Of a stretch of 42,618 bases of DNA, positions 7,354 through 16,625 are shown one piece after another. Under the pieces are notes generated by a model, which saw only the letters and a list, made by a program, of their open reading frames with translations, ran no database searches and was not told the DNA's origin. Both the position numbers and the translations under genes were made by a program. This DNA is from Chitinophaga pinensis (GTDB taxonomy: Bacteria > Bacteroidota > Bacteroidia > Bacteroidales > GCA-2748055): NCBI GenBank assembly GCA_945863035.1, contig CAMAZH010000020.1, positions 1-42,618 of the forward strand. The letters are read 5' to 3'. Every line of letters begins with the position of its first letter. Within the stretch, counting starts at the first letter, position 1.

Positions 7354-8973
7354 ATGAAAAGTAGCCTGTCAACACTTTCAATCCTTTTGCTGGTTTTCAC
7401 ACTGCAACTTTCGGCAATCGATATCCGCGAGAGCATCTTTTTACCCGATTCCATCAAGAAGGCTCCGAATAACTGGTATAATCTCGACCCATGGAAGGAT
7501 GGGGTTATTGGTGTTAGCGCAGACAGGGCTTACAACGAATTGCTGAAAAACAAGAAAGCTGCAAAAGTGGTTGTGGCTATTATAGACTCCGGAATTGAAA
7601 CCGATCATGAGGATCTTGTCGGGTCCATATGGACCAACAAGGGTGAGATCCCCGGAAATAATATTGATGATGATAACAACGGTTATGTTGATGATATTCA
7701 CGGTTGGAACTTTATTGGCGGACCCGACAGCACGTTTGTGGATAACGACACCTGGGAGCTGACCCGGCAATACGGGATCTTCAGTAAGAAGTATGAGCTC
7801 AGGGAAGGAGAACTTTTGATAAATAAAGATCTGGACGACTATGAGCATTACCTGGTTCTTAAAGCCGATTACGAAAAGCAGTACGCGGAAAACAAGGAGA
7901 TCTATGAGAATCTGAAAAACCTAAGGAATAAAATTATTGCTTCCGAAGTAATCATGAAGGACTACCTGAAAGTTGACAGTATCCGTATCGAGGATCTTGC
8001 TTCTCTCAGCACCGGGATCGACAGTATTGATGAGGCCTCGTGGTTTATGCAGAGGGTGATTACCCAGAAGTGGGAGGTTTCGCGTTTTGACGAGGGAATC
8101 AATGTTTATAAGCAGATTCTCGATTACAAGCTTAACCCCGAATTTGATCCCCGGTCTATTGTAGGCGACGATTACAGCGATTTTTCGGTTCGGAATTACG
8201 GAAATAATTTTGTTGAAGGCCCTGATGCTTTTCATGGCACTCATGTTGCGGGTATTGTTGCCGCCAACAGGACCAATAAGCTTGGGATTGCGGGTGTGGC
8301 CGGCAATGTTGAGCTGATGGTTCTGCGCGTAGTTCCCTCGGGCGATGAGCGCGACAAGGATGTTGCAAACTCGGTTTATTACGCGGTGGATAACGGAGCC
8401 CGAATTATCAATATGAGCTTCGGAAAAGACTACTCTCCTTATAAAGAATATGTTGACGCAGCTTTTCGTTATGCCGATGAGCATGGGGTGCTGATTATTC
8501 ATGCGGCGGGTAACGATTCCAAAGACAGTGACATCAGCCCGTCTTATCCGGTGAAAACTTACCTTGATGGGAAAGGTGAGTGCAAAACCTGGATCGAAGT
8601 TGGTGCAATTCACTGGAAAGACGGTGAAGAGATGGCTGCCGGTTTTACCAACTACGGAAAGAAAACCGTTGACCTGTTTGCTCCCGGAGTGGAAATATTA
8701 AGTACCGTTCCCGGTCAGTCGTACAAAAATGCCAGCGGAACCAGCATGTCTGCTCCGGTTGTAACTGGCGTTGCAGCCCTTGTGCTTTCCTATTATCCTG
8801 AGCTAACTGCCCTGGAGTTAAAGAAGATTCTCCTAAAATCGGTAGTGCCATACAAAAAGCTGAAAGTCAAAAAACCCGGCAGCCCCGATGAGGTAATCAG
8901 GTTTGCCGGGCTTAGTAAAACCGGAGGTGTGGTAAATGCCTACAACGCTGTTAAGCTGGCGGGCAAAAACTAA
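7354..8973 (+). CDS. Secreted subtilisin-like serine protease (S8 family)
   Basis: 539 residues with a Sec signal (about 1-22). The catalytic triad is Asp78 (AIIDSGIETDH), His294 (FHGTHVAGI) and Ser464 (SGTSMSAP), with oxyanion Asn387 (HAAGND). The Asp-to-His distance, over 210 residues, is far larger than in subtilisin (about 30). It carries a calcium-loop-like stretch (IDDDNNGYVDD) and a mostly helical, charged insertion at about 130-270, a design I have seen in Bacteroidota S8 peptidases. There is no T9SS domain, so it is probably periplasmic or soluble-exported. Its stop overlaps the stop of the converging M3 peptidase gene. Confidence 0.93.
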   Translation: MKSSLSTLSILLLVFTLQLSAIDIRESIFLPDSIKKAPNNWYNLDPWKDGVIGVSADRAYNELLKNKKAAKVVVAIIDSGIETDHEDLVGSIWTNKGEIPGNNIDDDNNGYVDDIHGWNFIGGPDSTFVDNDTWELTRQYGIFSKKYELREGELLINKDLDDYEHYLVLKADYEKQYAENKEIYENLKNLRNKIIASEVIMKDYLKVDSIRIEDLASLSTGIDSIDEASWFMQRVITQKWEVSRFDEGINVYKQILDYKLNPEFDPRSIVGDDYSDFSVRNYGNNFVEGPDAFHGTHVAGIVAANRTNKLGIAGVAGNVELMVLRVVPSGDERDKDVANSVYYAVDNGARIINMSFGKDYSPYKEYVDAAFRYADEHGVLIIHAAGNDSKDSDISPSYPVKTYLDGKGECKTWIEVGAIHWKDGEEMAAGFTNYGKKTVDLFAPGVEILSTVPGQSYKNASGTSMSAPVVTGVAALVLSYYPELTALELKKILLKSVVPYKKLKVKKPGSPDEVIRFAGLSKTGGVVNAYNAVKLAGKN

Positions 8974-11084
8974 AGCAGACCTCTTTTTTTCAACAAGGGC
9001 TCGATTCCCGGTTCCTTGCCGCGGAAACTCACGTAGAGTTCCATAGGATCTGCTGTGCCGCCTTTTTCAAGGATGTTTTTCCGGAACGATGAAGCCCTTT
9101 CCTTATTAAAGATGTCTCCTGTTTCGCTGAAGGCTTCAAATGCATCCGAATCGAGCACCTCTGCCCAGATATAGGCGTAGTAACCGGATGAATATCCACC
9201 TGAAAAAATGTGGTTGAAATAGGTGCTTCGGTAGCGCACTACAATTTCAGGGATTAAACCGGCTTTGGTCATTGCCTCATTCTCAAATGCAGTAACATCA
9301 ATATCCGAGAGGCTGGTGAGCATGTGGTAATTCATGTCGAGCAAAGATGCAGATAAATACTCCACGGTTACGAAACCCTGGTTGAAGTACTTGCTGTCGT
9401 CCATTTTTTGAAGCAAGGCATCGGGTATTACTTCGCCGGTTTGGTAGTGTTTTGCAAACGACTTAAGCACTTCAGGCTCTGATGCCCAGTTCTCCATAAC
9501 CTGTGAGCACAGTTCAACAAAATCCCTTCTTACAGAAGTTCCCGAAAGACTTGTATAGGTACATTGGGAAAGCAGCCCCTGCAAGGCGTGGCCAAATTCG
9601 TGAAACAAGGTCTCAACCTCTTCGTAACTCAGCAGGGCAGGCTTATCACCAGAGGGTTTCGAGAAATTGAAATTGGTAGTAACAACCGGGCGGATGTTTT
9701 GTCCGTCAAGCACTTTCTGTGCGCGGAACTCGCTCATCCATGCACCCGATCGTTTGCTCGAACGAGGATAGAAGTCCATGTAAAGAACCCCAAGATGCGT
9801 GCCGTCGGTGTCTTTGACCTCAAAAGCCTGCACGTCCTCGTGGTAAACCGGAATGTCTTTCCTTTCCACAAAAGTTATTCCCCACAAATTCGTGGCAACA
9901 TCGAACGCCCCATTTCTTACTTTTTCGAGGGAGAAATACGGACGCATCTCTTCTTCGTCGATATCGTATTTTTCTTTTCTTAGTTTTTCCGAATAATACC
10001 ACCAGTCCCATGCTTCAAGCTTGAAATCATGGCCTTCCTTTTTTATAAGCTGCTGAAGGCTGGAAGCCTCCAGTTTTGCCACGGGAAGCGATTTGGTCCA
10101 CAACTCGTCGAGAAAATCCATTACTTTTCCCGGGGTTTTGGCCATGTTCCTTTCCAATACAAAGGCTGCGTGGGATGGGTAGCCTAGAAGATTTGCTTTT
10201 TCAACCCGCAGGTTTGCGATTTTCATGATTACAGCCTTATTGTCGGTTGCGTTATCGTTGTTCGCCAGATTTATATAGGCTTTGAAAAGTTTCTCGCGCA
10301 ATTCCCTCTTGTCGGAGTAGGTTAGAAAGGGAATCAAACTGGGTTTGTGAACTGTGAAAACCCATTTGTCCGACAGACCTGCTTCCTCAGCTGCTTCAGC
10401 GGCTCCGGTTACAACGGCTTCCGGAAGTCCGGCCAAATCGGCCTTATTGTCGACAACCATTTTGTACGTGTTGATTTCCGACAATACGTTTTGACCAAAT
10501 TTAAGGGACAGAAGCGACAGTTCCTCATTGATTTTCTTAAGCTTTTCTTTGTTCTCGGGGGATAAATCCGCACCTCCCCTGACAAAATAAACATAGGTGT
10601 TTTCCAACAGCATGGAATCCTCTTTGCTGAGATTCAGTGTTTCTTTGGTGGAATAAACCGCTTTGATTCTCTCAAAAAGCTTTTCGTTCATCCTTATTTC
10701 ATCCTGATGGGAAGTTAGCAGGGGGGAGAGCTCCTCGGCAATTTTCTGCATTTCGTCGCTTGTGAGCGAACTGTTGAGATTGTCGAAAACACTGTTTACC
10801 CGCGAGAGCAAGGAACCGCTGCGCTCGTAAGCAACAACGGTGTTCATGAAATCCGGGGATTTTCTGTTGTTCACAATTTCATCGATTTCCCCTGAGTGGA
10901 CTTTAATGGCTTCCCGAATAGCAGGTGCATAATCGGACAGGCCTATCAGGTCGAAGGGGGGAACTTCAAACGGAGTGTTATACTCCAGCAAGAGTGGGTT
11001 TGTCATATTCTCTGGTTTTTCCTTGTTGGTGCAGGCAGCGGCAAAAAATGCCATACCTGCAATGATTAGTGTTATTTTTCTCAC
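8970..11084 (-). CDS. dcp: M3-family metallopeptidase (peptidyl-dipeptidase Dcp-like), lipoprotein
   Basis: About 704 residues. It removes dipeptides or cleaves oligopeptides using one zinc. The zinc site is HEFGH (about 495-499, in ETLFHEFGHALQ), with the third ligand Glu about 25 residues later in RRDFVELCSQVMENW. The C-terminal GGYSSGYYAYIWAEVLDSDAF block is typical of M3A. I place the start at the GTG 11082-11084, because VRKITLIIAGMAFFAAAC then gives a proper lipoprotein signal ending at a lipobox Cys. The open frame extends upstream to an ATG at 11273 but would put 63 unlikely residues in front of that signal. The export signal suggests periplasmic peptide scavenging, together with the neighbouring subtilase. 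Confidence 0.88.
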   Translation of the reverse strand: MRKITLIIAGMAFFAAACTNKEKPENMTNPLLLEYNTPFEVPPFDLIGLSDYAPAIREAIKVHSGEIDEIVNNRKSPDFMNTVVAYERSGSLLSRVNSVFDNLNSSLTSDEMQKIAEELSPLLTSHQDEIRMNEKLFERIKAVYSTKETLNLSKEDSMLLENTYVYFVRGGADLSPENKEKLKKINEELSLLSLKFGQNVLSEINTYKMVVDNKADLAGLPEAVVTGAAEAAEEAGLSDKWVFTVHKPSLIPFLTYSDKRELREKLFKAYINLANNDNATDNKAVIMKIANLRVEKANLLGYPSHAAFVLERNMAKTPGKVMDFLDELWTKSLPVAKLEASSLQQLIKKEGHDFKLEAWDWWYYSEKLRKEKYDIDEEEMRPYFSLEKVRNGAFDVATNLWGITFVERKDIPVYHEDVQAFEVKDTDGTHLGVLYMDFYPRSSKRSGAWMSEFRAQKVLDGQNIRPVVTTNFNFSKPSGDKPALLSYEEVETLFHEFGHALQGLLSQCTYTSLSGTSVRRDFVELCSQVMENWASEPEVLKSFAKHYQTGEVIPDALLQKMDDSKYFNQGFVTVEYLSASLLDMNYHMLTSLSDIDVTAFENEAMTKAGLIPEIVVRYRSTYFNHIFSGGYSSGYYAYIWAEVLDSDAFEAFSETGDIFNKERASSFRKNILEKGGTADPMELYVSFRGKEPGIEPLLKKRGLL

Positions 11085-11285
11085 TGTTTTAGGGATTATA
11101 TTAATGATAATTAGGCTTTGGCAAAATAATAAAACTCTGTAAAAGAAATCATGTTGTAAAATCATGTTGATCATATTTCTTGGATCAGGCTGGGTTTCAA
11201 TCAAAGCCTTCAATGTTTCCGAACCCCAATTCCACTCCCGGCAGTTTTCATTATCGGGAATTATCTTCCTCATTCTTTGCAGGAA

Positions 11286-11317
11286 TTGGCTCAGTTTAAA
11301 GAAAAAATCTAAATTTG
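11286..11317 (+). promoter_or_regulatory. Promoter of aguB
   Basis: TTG (11286-11288) and TAAATTTG (11310-11317) are spaced by 21 bases, a very good match to the Bacteroidota -33/-7 promoter. The start codon follows 19 bases after the -7 box, so the leader is very short. Confidence 0.65.
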
Positions 11318-11336
11318 TATTCTACATCAATCTACC

Positions 11337-12230
11337 ATGGTAAAAACCAAATATACAATCGCACTTGCCCAGCTGGAGTTGAACTCCATTCCGGAGGTTA
11401 ATCTGAAGAAGTGCAAAGAATGGGTAAGGACAGCGGCTAAGCAAGGCGCCCAGGTTGTTTGTCTGCCCGAGCTCTACAGCTCGTTCTATTTCTGTCAGAG
11501 CGAGAACACCAATAACTTCGATCTTGCCGAGCCCTTACATGGCATATCGTTCAGGAAATTCAGTTCTCTGGCATTGGAGCTCAAGGTAGTTATTGTGGTT
11601 CCTTTTTTTGAGCGTCGATCGGCAGGGGTTTACCATAACTCGGCCTATATCATCAATTCCGATGGCTCTGAATCGGGCTTGTACCGGAAGATGCACATCC
11701 CCGACGATCCCGCGTTTTACGAGAAGTACTATTTTACTCCCGGAGACCTTGGCTTCAAAGCATTCGACACCAGCGTAGGGCGAATAGGGACACTTATATG
11801 CTGGGATCAGTGGTTTCCCGAGGGAGCAAGAATCACGGCGATGCAGGGTGCCGAACTGCTTTTTTATCCCACAGCAATCGGATGGCACCCTGATGAAAAA
11901 GAACGTTACGGCAAAATCCAGCATGATGCATGGATGACAGTGCAGCGCGGGCACGCTGTGGCCAATGGCATTTATGTGGCTGCCTGCAACCGCGTGGGGC
12001 TTGAAAAGCCACTTAAGGATTCAGCCGGTATTCAGTTCTGGGGATCCTCTTTTATTGCGGGCCCTCAGGGAGAAATTCTGGCGCAGGCATCCTTCGACAA
12101 AGAAGAAATTATTATGGCAGAGGTCGACACCGGCCTCATCGAAACCGTTCGCCGCAACTGGCCTTTCTTCCGCGACCGGAGGATCGATGCGTATGGGGAT
12201 GTTCTGAAAAGATGGGGCGGACAGAATTGA
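11337..12230 (+). CDS. aguB: N-carbamoylputrescine amidase
   Basis: 297 residues, the normal length of this nitrilase-superfamily enzyme, which hydrolyses N-carbamoylputrescine to putrescine, CO2 and ammonia. The catalytic Glu-Lys-Cys triad is Glu45 (CLPELYSS), Lys118 (YRKMHIPDD) and Cys155 (LICWDQWFPE). GWHPDEKERYG and NRVGLEK are typical of the AguB subgroup rather than of general nitrilases. The next gene on the same strand is agmatine deiminase, which makes its substrate. Together they convert agmatine to putrescine in the cytoplasm. No arginine decarboxylase is present in the window. Confidence 0.93.
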   Translation: MVKTKYTIALAQLELNSIPEVNLKKCKEWVRTAAKQGAQVVCLPELYSSFYFCQSENTNNFDLAEPLHGISFRKFSSLALELKVVIVVPFFERRSAGVYHNSAYIINSDGSESGLYRKMHIPDDPAFYEKYYFTPGDLGFKAFDTSVGRIGTLICWDQWFPEGARITAMQGAELLFYPTAIGWHPDEKERYGKIQHDAWMTVQRGHAVANGIYVAACNRVGLEKPLKDSAGIQFWGSSFIAGPQGEILAQASFDKEEIIMAEVDTGLIETVRRNWPFFRDRRIDAYGDVLKRWGGQN

Positions 12231-12305
12231 AGCTCGAAGTCTGAAATCCTTGATTTGCATAGGCTGAAACATCCCAATTGTGAAACCTGAAACCTTTGAA
12301 ACCTG

Positions 12306-13358
12306 ATGACTGAAATACCTATTTTACGAACACTCCCTGCCGAATGGGAAAAACACCAATACACATTGCTTGCTTTTCCTTATGAAGGGCGCGATTGGCC
12401 GGGCAAGTTCCATGCGGTAAAGTGGGCCTTTGTTGAAATTATCCGAAAAGTCACGCTTTTTGAAGAGGTATTGTTGTTGGTGAAATCCCCTGAACAACAG
12501 AATGCGGTAGCACGTATGCTCGAACAGGCGCATGTGGACCCGAAAAAGGTAAGATTTCTGATCAAGGATACCAATCGTGGCTGGATGCGCGACTCAGGAC
12601 CTGTTATTGTCAGGAATCCTGACGGATCGCGGGTTGCCTTGAATTTCGGTTTTAACGGCTGGGCAAAGTACGGCAATTACCGGAAGGATGTGTCGACCCC
12701 GGAAACCGTGGCCGCAGCGCTGAAAATCCCCCTTGAAAAAGTAATGTATAAAGGCCGGCAGGTGGTTCTCGAGGGAGGAGCAATCGACTCGAACGGGAAA
12801 GGCACACTCATAACGACCGAAGAATGCCTGCTGGATCCGAAAGTACAGGTTCGGAACCCCGGCTTTACCAAAAACGATTATGAGGAAGTCTTTAAGCAGT
12901 ATCTTGGGATTAGCAAGGTGATCTGGCTGGGGGAAGGCGTTGAAGGCGATGACACGCATGGACACGTTGATGATATATGCAGGTTTGTAAACGAAAACAC
13001 AGTGGTTGCCTGCATTGAGCCCAACACAAAAGACAAGAACCATAAAAAGCTTGCAGCCAACCTTGAAATTCTTTCTGCAGAGACCCTTCAGAATGGAGGG
13101 AAATTAAATGTTGTGACTGTTCCTATGCCTGCGCGACTCGATTTTGAGGATTTGCGCCTTCCTGCAAGTTATGTTAATTTTCTTATGACAAACGGCTGTG
13201 TTTTGGTTCCGACTTTTAACGACAGGAATGATTATAAAGCTTTGGGTATTTTCACCGAGCTCTTCCCAAAACATGAGATTATCGGTATTTCGGCAATTGA
13301 CCTGATATGGGGTCTGGGAACCCTCCATTGTTTAAGTCGCGAAATACCGGCACCATAG
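12306..13358 (+). CDS. aguA: Agmatine deiminase
   Basis: 350 residues, a peptidyl-arginine-deiminase-fold enzyme converting agmatine to N-carbamoylputrescine and ammonia. Visible active-site elements are TNRGWMRDSGP (Asp96), GDDTHGHVDD (His218) and the nucleophile Cys342 in GTLHCLSREIP. It starts 75 bases after aguB; that spacer contains short repeated phrases such as TGAAACCTGAAACC but no clear ribosome site. Co-transcription with aguB is likely. The gene pair is a classic operon, here in B-then-A order. Confidence 0.94.
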   Translation: MTEIPILRTLPAEWEKHQYTLLAFPYEGRDWPGKFHAVKWAFVEIIRKVTLFEEVLLLVKSPEQQNAVARMLEQAHVDPKKVRFLIKDTNRGWMRDSGPVIVRNPDGSRVALNFGFNGWAKYGNYRKDVSTPETVAAALKIPLEKVMYKGRQVVLEGGAIDSNGKGTLITTEECLLDPKVQVRNPGFTKNDYEEVFKQYLGISKVIWLGEGVEGDDTHGHVDDICRFVNENTVVACIEPNTKDKNHKKLAANLEILSAETLQNGGKLNVVTVPMPARLDFEDLRLPASYVNFLMTNGCVLVPTFNDRNDYKALGIFTELFPKHEIIGISAIDLIWGLGTLHCLSREIPAP

Positions 13359-13442
13359 TATATTGAACCCTTTGCCTATGCTTGATAAGGGTATTTAAAA
13401 AAGCTCACGCATTTATTTGACTTTATTAATAAAAATTTGAGA

Positions 13443-14702
13443 ATGAAATCAAAAGAAAAATTCAAACGGAGTCTGGATCACCGTTCACCCGACGGAGTGG
13501 TAATCGATTTTGGAGCAACTGCTGTTACGGGAATTCATGTACAGGCAATTGAGCGCCTCAGACAATTCTATAGTCTGGAAAAAAGATTGGTTAAAGTTCA
13601 TGAGCCTTACCAGATGCTTGGTATAGTTGATGATGATCTGGCGGAAGTAATGGGATGCAACATCAAGGGTATTAGCCCGAGAAAAAATATGTTTGGACTG
13701 GAAGGCAGTAACTGGAAAGAGTTCCGGACCTTTTGGGGTCAGGAAGTATTGGTTCCCGGTGAGTTTAATACATTGATTGATGAAAAAGGAGACCTTCTTA
13801 TTTTTCCCGAGGGAGATAAAAACGTTCCAGCCTCTGCAAGGATGCCGAAATCCGGCTATTTTTTCGATTCGATAACCCGGCAGCAGCCTTTTGATGAAAT
13901 GAATCCGGATATTGAAGATAATCTTGAAGAGTTCAGTTTGTATTCTCCTGCTGATATTGCTTACTGGGAGCGCAAGGCTTTGGAAATCAAAGATTCCGAC
14001 TATGGAATAATCTTAAATCCGGGAGGGACTGCTTTGGGCGACATTGCCCTTGTGCCGGGTCCATGGATGAAAAACCCAAAAGGAATCCGAGATGTTACGG
14101 AATGGTACATGAGCACTTTAACGCGCATGGATTTAATGCAGCAGATATTTGACAGGCAAACTGATATAGCCGTTAAAAATTTGGAGACAATTTTCAGGAT
14201 ATTCGGCAATTCTATTGAAGCAGTCTTTCTCTGCGGCACCGACTTTGGAACTCAGAATTCCCAATTCTGCTCCCCTGAAATTTTTGCAGAGCTTTATATG
14301 CCGTATTACAAGAAAATGAACAACTGGATCCACACAAATACAGAATGGAAAACCTTTAAACATTCATGTGGAGCAGTACTTCCCCTGATTCCTGGATTTA
14401 TTGAAGCGGGTTTTGATATTTTAAACCCGGTTCAGATTAATGCCACTGATATGGATTCAAAAGTTCTGAAAAACGAATTTGGAAGTCGGATTACCTTTTG
14501 GGGTGGGGGAGTGGATACCCAAATGGTATTGGGCTTTGGAAGCCCGGCCGATGTTGAAAAACAAGTATTGCAGCAATGTGAGATACTTGGAAAGGATGGG
14601 GGGTTTGTATTCAATACCGTGCACAATATACAGGCAAATGTACCCGTCGAAAATTTAGTAGCGATGGTTAAAGCCTTGAATAAGTTTAACGGAAAACAGT
14701 AA
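13443..14702 (+). CDS. Uroporphyrinogen decarboxylase-family (URO-D) methyltransferase-like protein
   Basis: About 419 residues from the ATG at 13443; a TTG two codons earlier is a less likely start. The fold family includes HemE and the zinc methylcobamide:thiol methyltransferases (MtaA, MtbA). The sequence keeps a His-x-Cys pair (His307, Cys309, in KHSCGAVLP), which matches the zinc-binding signature of the methyltransferase branch, and lacks the N-terminal RxPVWxMRQAGR signature of true HemE. It is therefore probably a corrinoid- or thiol-dependent methyltransferase rather than a haem enzyme. The substrate is unknown. No corrinoid protein lies nearby. It converges on a Cys/Met-metabolism enzyme with only 6 bases between stops. 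Confidence 0.75.
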   Translation: MKSKEKFKRSLDHRSPDGVVIDFGATAVTGIHVQAIERLRQFYSLEKRLVKVHEPYQMLGIVDDDLAEVMGCNIKGISPRKNMFGLEGSNWKEFRTFWGQEVLVPGEFNTLIDEKGDLLIFPEGDKNVPASARMPKSGYFFDSITRQQPFDEMNPDIEDNLEEFSLYSPADIAYWERKALEIKDSDYGIILNPGGTALGDIALVPGPWMKNPKGIRDVTEWYMSTLTRMDLMQQIFDRQTDIAVKNLETIFRIFGNSIEAVFLCGTDFGTQNSQFCSPEIFAELYMPYYKKMNNWIHTNTEWKTFKHSCGAVLPLIPGFIEAGFDILNPVQINATDMDSKVLKNEFGSRITFWGGGVDTQMVLGFGSPADVEKQVLQQCEILGKDGGFVFNTVHNIQANVPVENLVAMVKALNKFNGKQ

Positions 14703-14708
14703 ACTGGT

Positions 14709-15959
14709 CTATTCAAGGGCTTTTCCAATCACATGAACCAGATCGTTTGGGTTCTCAATACCTATTGATAAACGAATCAGTTTACTGGTAATTCCTATGG
14801 CCAATTTGTCATCTGTTGACATATCGCTATGGGTCATTGTGTCGGGATGCTGTGCAAGACTCTCGGTGCTTCCAAGACTAACCGCAAGTTTAAAGAGCTT
14901 GAGGCGGTTAAGGAATTCGAAGGCTTCTTTTTCGCCACCCTTGATATCGAAAGAAATCATGGCTCCGTCGGAGGAATATTGTTTTTTGTGGATACTGTAT
15001 TGCCAGGGATCATTTTCGGATGTAAGGAATCCGAGGTAATACACTTTTTCGACTTTTGGGTGGTTGACCAGGAAATCAGCAACTACCCGTGCACCTGCTG
15101 CCTGAGCCTCCATGCGGATTTTGAGGGTTTCGAGACTGCGCATCAGCAGCCATGCGGTCCAGGGACCGGCCATATTGCCAAGAAATGTCCTGAGGGTCCT
15201 GACTCTTGTCATCAGCTCTTTTGATCCCAGGCATGCTCCGGCAATCACGTCGCTGTGTCCGCCTATGTATTTGGTTGCGGAATAAACTACCAGGTCGGCA
15301 CCATGTTTCAGGGGATGAGACCATAGTGGTCCCATGTAGGTATTGTCAACAACAACAGGAATATTTCTCTCACTACTGCTGTGCCGGAGTGCGATTTCTT
15401 TGCATCCTGCAATATCGGTAAGTGCATTGGTGGGGTTAGCCGGGGTTTCCATGTAGATCATGGCAAGTTTGTCGGCCATGCCCGAATTGGCAAGTATTTC
15501 CTGGATAGTTTCTTTTGGCTTTCCGGTTGGGAATCCCAGAACCTGTATTCCAAACCGTGGGAGTACATGGCGTATGAAGTGATCGGTTCCTCCATATACG
15601 GGGCATCCAAAAAGCAGCAGGTCTCCCGGCTTGAGAAATTCAAGCATTACAGTGGAAATGGCCGACATGCCGCTTTCGAAAACTGCACACTCTTCGGCTC
15701 CATCCCAGAGACATAGACGGTTCTCGAGTATCTCCAAGTCGGGATTGTTTACACGGCTATAGATGAGTCCAAGCTCTTCTGCCGGACCTTTGTCTCTTTT
15801 CCCATAGGCAATCTCGAAAAAAGCTTTACCCTCTTCGGCAGTTTTGAAAACGAAGGTGGAGGTCTGGAATATCGGACATTTTATGGCTCCCTCTGATAAT
15901 TCGGGTTTGTAGCCATACGACATCATTAATGATTCGGGACTGAAACTGTGCTTTTCCAT
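14709..15959 (-). CDS. Cys/Met metabolism PLP enzyme (cystathionine gamma-synthase/lyase family)
   Basis: 416 residues. The PLP lysine is Lys230 in VVYSATKYIGGHSD. The phosphate- and ring-binding elements SGMSAIST (96-103) and the active-site Tyr122 (PVYGGTDHF) are present, and DNTYMGPLW is the family Asp/Asn-Thr block. Where methionine gamma-lyase has the special Cys after LYG, this protein has Gly124, which points to cystathionine gamma-synthase or gamma-lyase activity instead. A longer loop at about 50-65 (YGKRDKGPAEE) is seen in a subgroup often annotated as methionine gamma-lyase-like, so specificity stays open. It acts in the cytoplasm in methionine, cysteine or homocysteine turnover. 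Confidence 0.85.
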   Translation of the reverse strand: MEKHSFSPESLMMSYGYKPELSEGAIKCPIFQTSTFVFKTAEEGKAFFEIAYGKRDKGPAEELGLIYSRVNNPDLEILENRLCLWDGAEECAVFESGMSAISTVMLEFLKPGDLLLFGCPVYGGTDHFIRHVLPRFGIQVLGFPTGKPKETIQEILANSGMADKLAMIYMETPANPTNALTDIAGCKEIALRHSSSERNIPVVVDNTYMGPLWSHPLKHGADLVVYSATKYIGGHSDVIAGACLGSKELMTRVRTLRTFLGNMAGPWTAWLLMRSLETLKIRMEAQAAGARVVADFLVNHPKVEKVYYLGFLTSENDPWQYSIHKKQYSSDGAMISFDIKGGEKEAFEFLNRLKLFKLAVSLGSTESLAQHPDTMTHSDMSTDDKLAIGITSKLIRLSIGIENPNDLVHVIGKALE

Positions 15960-15971
15960 AGAGTAGATATT

Positions 15972-16068
15972 GTTTAAGGGTTTTGGGATAACCCTGAAAC
16001 AAATCTAGCACAAGGAAATGAGGGAAGCGCTGCTATATAACAGTAGGGACTGATGTTTTACAAATGTA
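15972..16068 (-). promoter_or_regulatory. Promoter and leader hairpin of the PLP enzyme gene
   Basis: TACATTTG at 16061-16068 (minus strand) is a perfect TAnnTTTG -7 box about 100 bases upstream of the start. The leader folds near its end into GTTT-x-AGGGTT/AACCCT-x-AAAC (15972-16000, 7-base loop), 12 bases before the ATG. This could affect translation. I cannot match it to a known riboswitch. Confidence 0.4.
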
Positions 16069-16097
16069 CAGTGGGCATTGTTTTTCACATCTTGTTG

Positions 16098-16400
16098 TTA
16101 ATCCCGATTTCTTTTCCACTTGCTACCCGATTTGCTTCCCAGAAACCCCCAGCCACCGCTTCCCAGGATAAATCCAAAGGAATACCAGCCCCCGTTATTG
16201 TTTTGGGCGAAAACCGTTACATCATCCCTGAAAAGGGATATCACCAGATCTACAGGGGCAATAATCCCGTGCCACAGGCCTCCCCAGAAGCGGTAGGTGT
16301 AACCATCCAGACAAGCGCTAACATTCTCACTGTTGGAGCAGGAAGCGAATAAGAGCAACAACAGTCCTAATGCAAGAAGGTTTGCTTTCGTGTTTTTCAT
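16098..16400 (-). CDS. Small lipoprotein, unknown function
   Basis: About 100 residues from the ATG at 16400. The longer frame starting at 16472 only adds residues ahead of the signal. The lipobox LFASC puts the lipidated Cys near residue 21. The mature part has a conserved-looking core (YTYRFWGGLWHGIIAPVDL, then SLFRDDV and WYSFGFILGSGG) with Gly/Trp-rich turns. I have seen this core in small Bacteroidota lipoproteins, but the function is unknown to me. It stands alone between the PLP enzyme and an acidic protein, both on the same strand. Confidence 0.6.
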   Translation of the reverse strand: MKNTKANLLALGLLLLLFASCSNSENVSACLDGYTYRFWGGLWHGIIAPVDLVISLFRDDVTVFAQNNNGGWYSFGFILGSGGWGFLGSKSGSKWKRNRD

Positions 16401-16585
16401 ATCACTTGATTTTTTTGTTCTTAATACACGAATATAGTACACTGGCACTATGAAAACAATAGCAAGGGACAATAAATCGGGATAAAGTCACAATGTGCAC
16501 TTTGCAATCAATGAGAGGCTGGCTTGCCGATGGATCGGTGGAGGCCCGGAAGACAGCTTTTTAGGGCGGGCAGAGAAACATGAGG

Positions 16586-16613
16586 CAAAAAAAAGACTGC
16601 TTTGTTGCAGTCT
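16586..16613 (-). terminator. Rho-independent terminator
   Basis: On the minus strand, AGACTGC-AACAAA-GCAGTCT is followed by a run of eight T. It lies 13 bases after the stop of the acidic protein gene (16626-17003). Confidence 0.85.
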
Positions 16614-16625
16614 CAGGTTGGTTTC

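Noticed and set aside
7921-8613. 230-codon minus-strand ORF inside the subtilase gene
   Set aside because: It is antisense to a gene with a complete catalytic triad. Its composition fits a reverse-frame shadow.
11085-11273. 63-residue N-terminal extension of the M3 peptidase
   Set aside because: The extension lacks any family match and would bury the lipoprotein signal that starts at the GTG at 11082-11084.
13437-13442. TTG start for the URO-D-family gene
   Set aside because: An ATG two codons later is a better start and loses no conserved residue.
14709-15959. Methionine gamma-lyase as a firm call
   Set aside because: The Cys that follows LYG in characterised methionine gamma-lyases is Gly124 here, so only the family was called.
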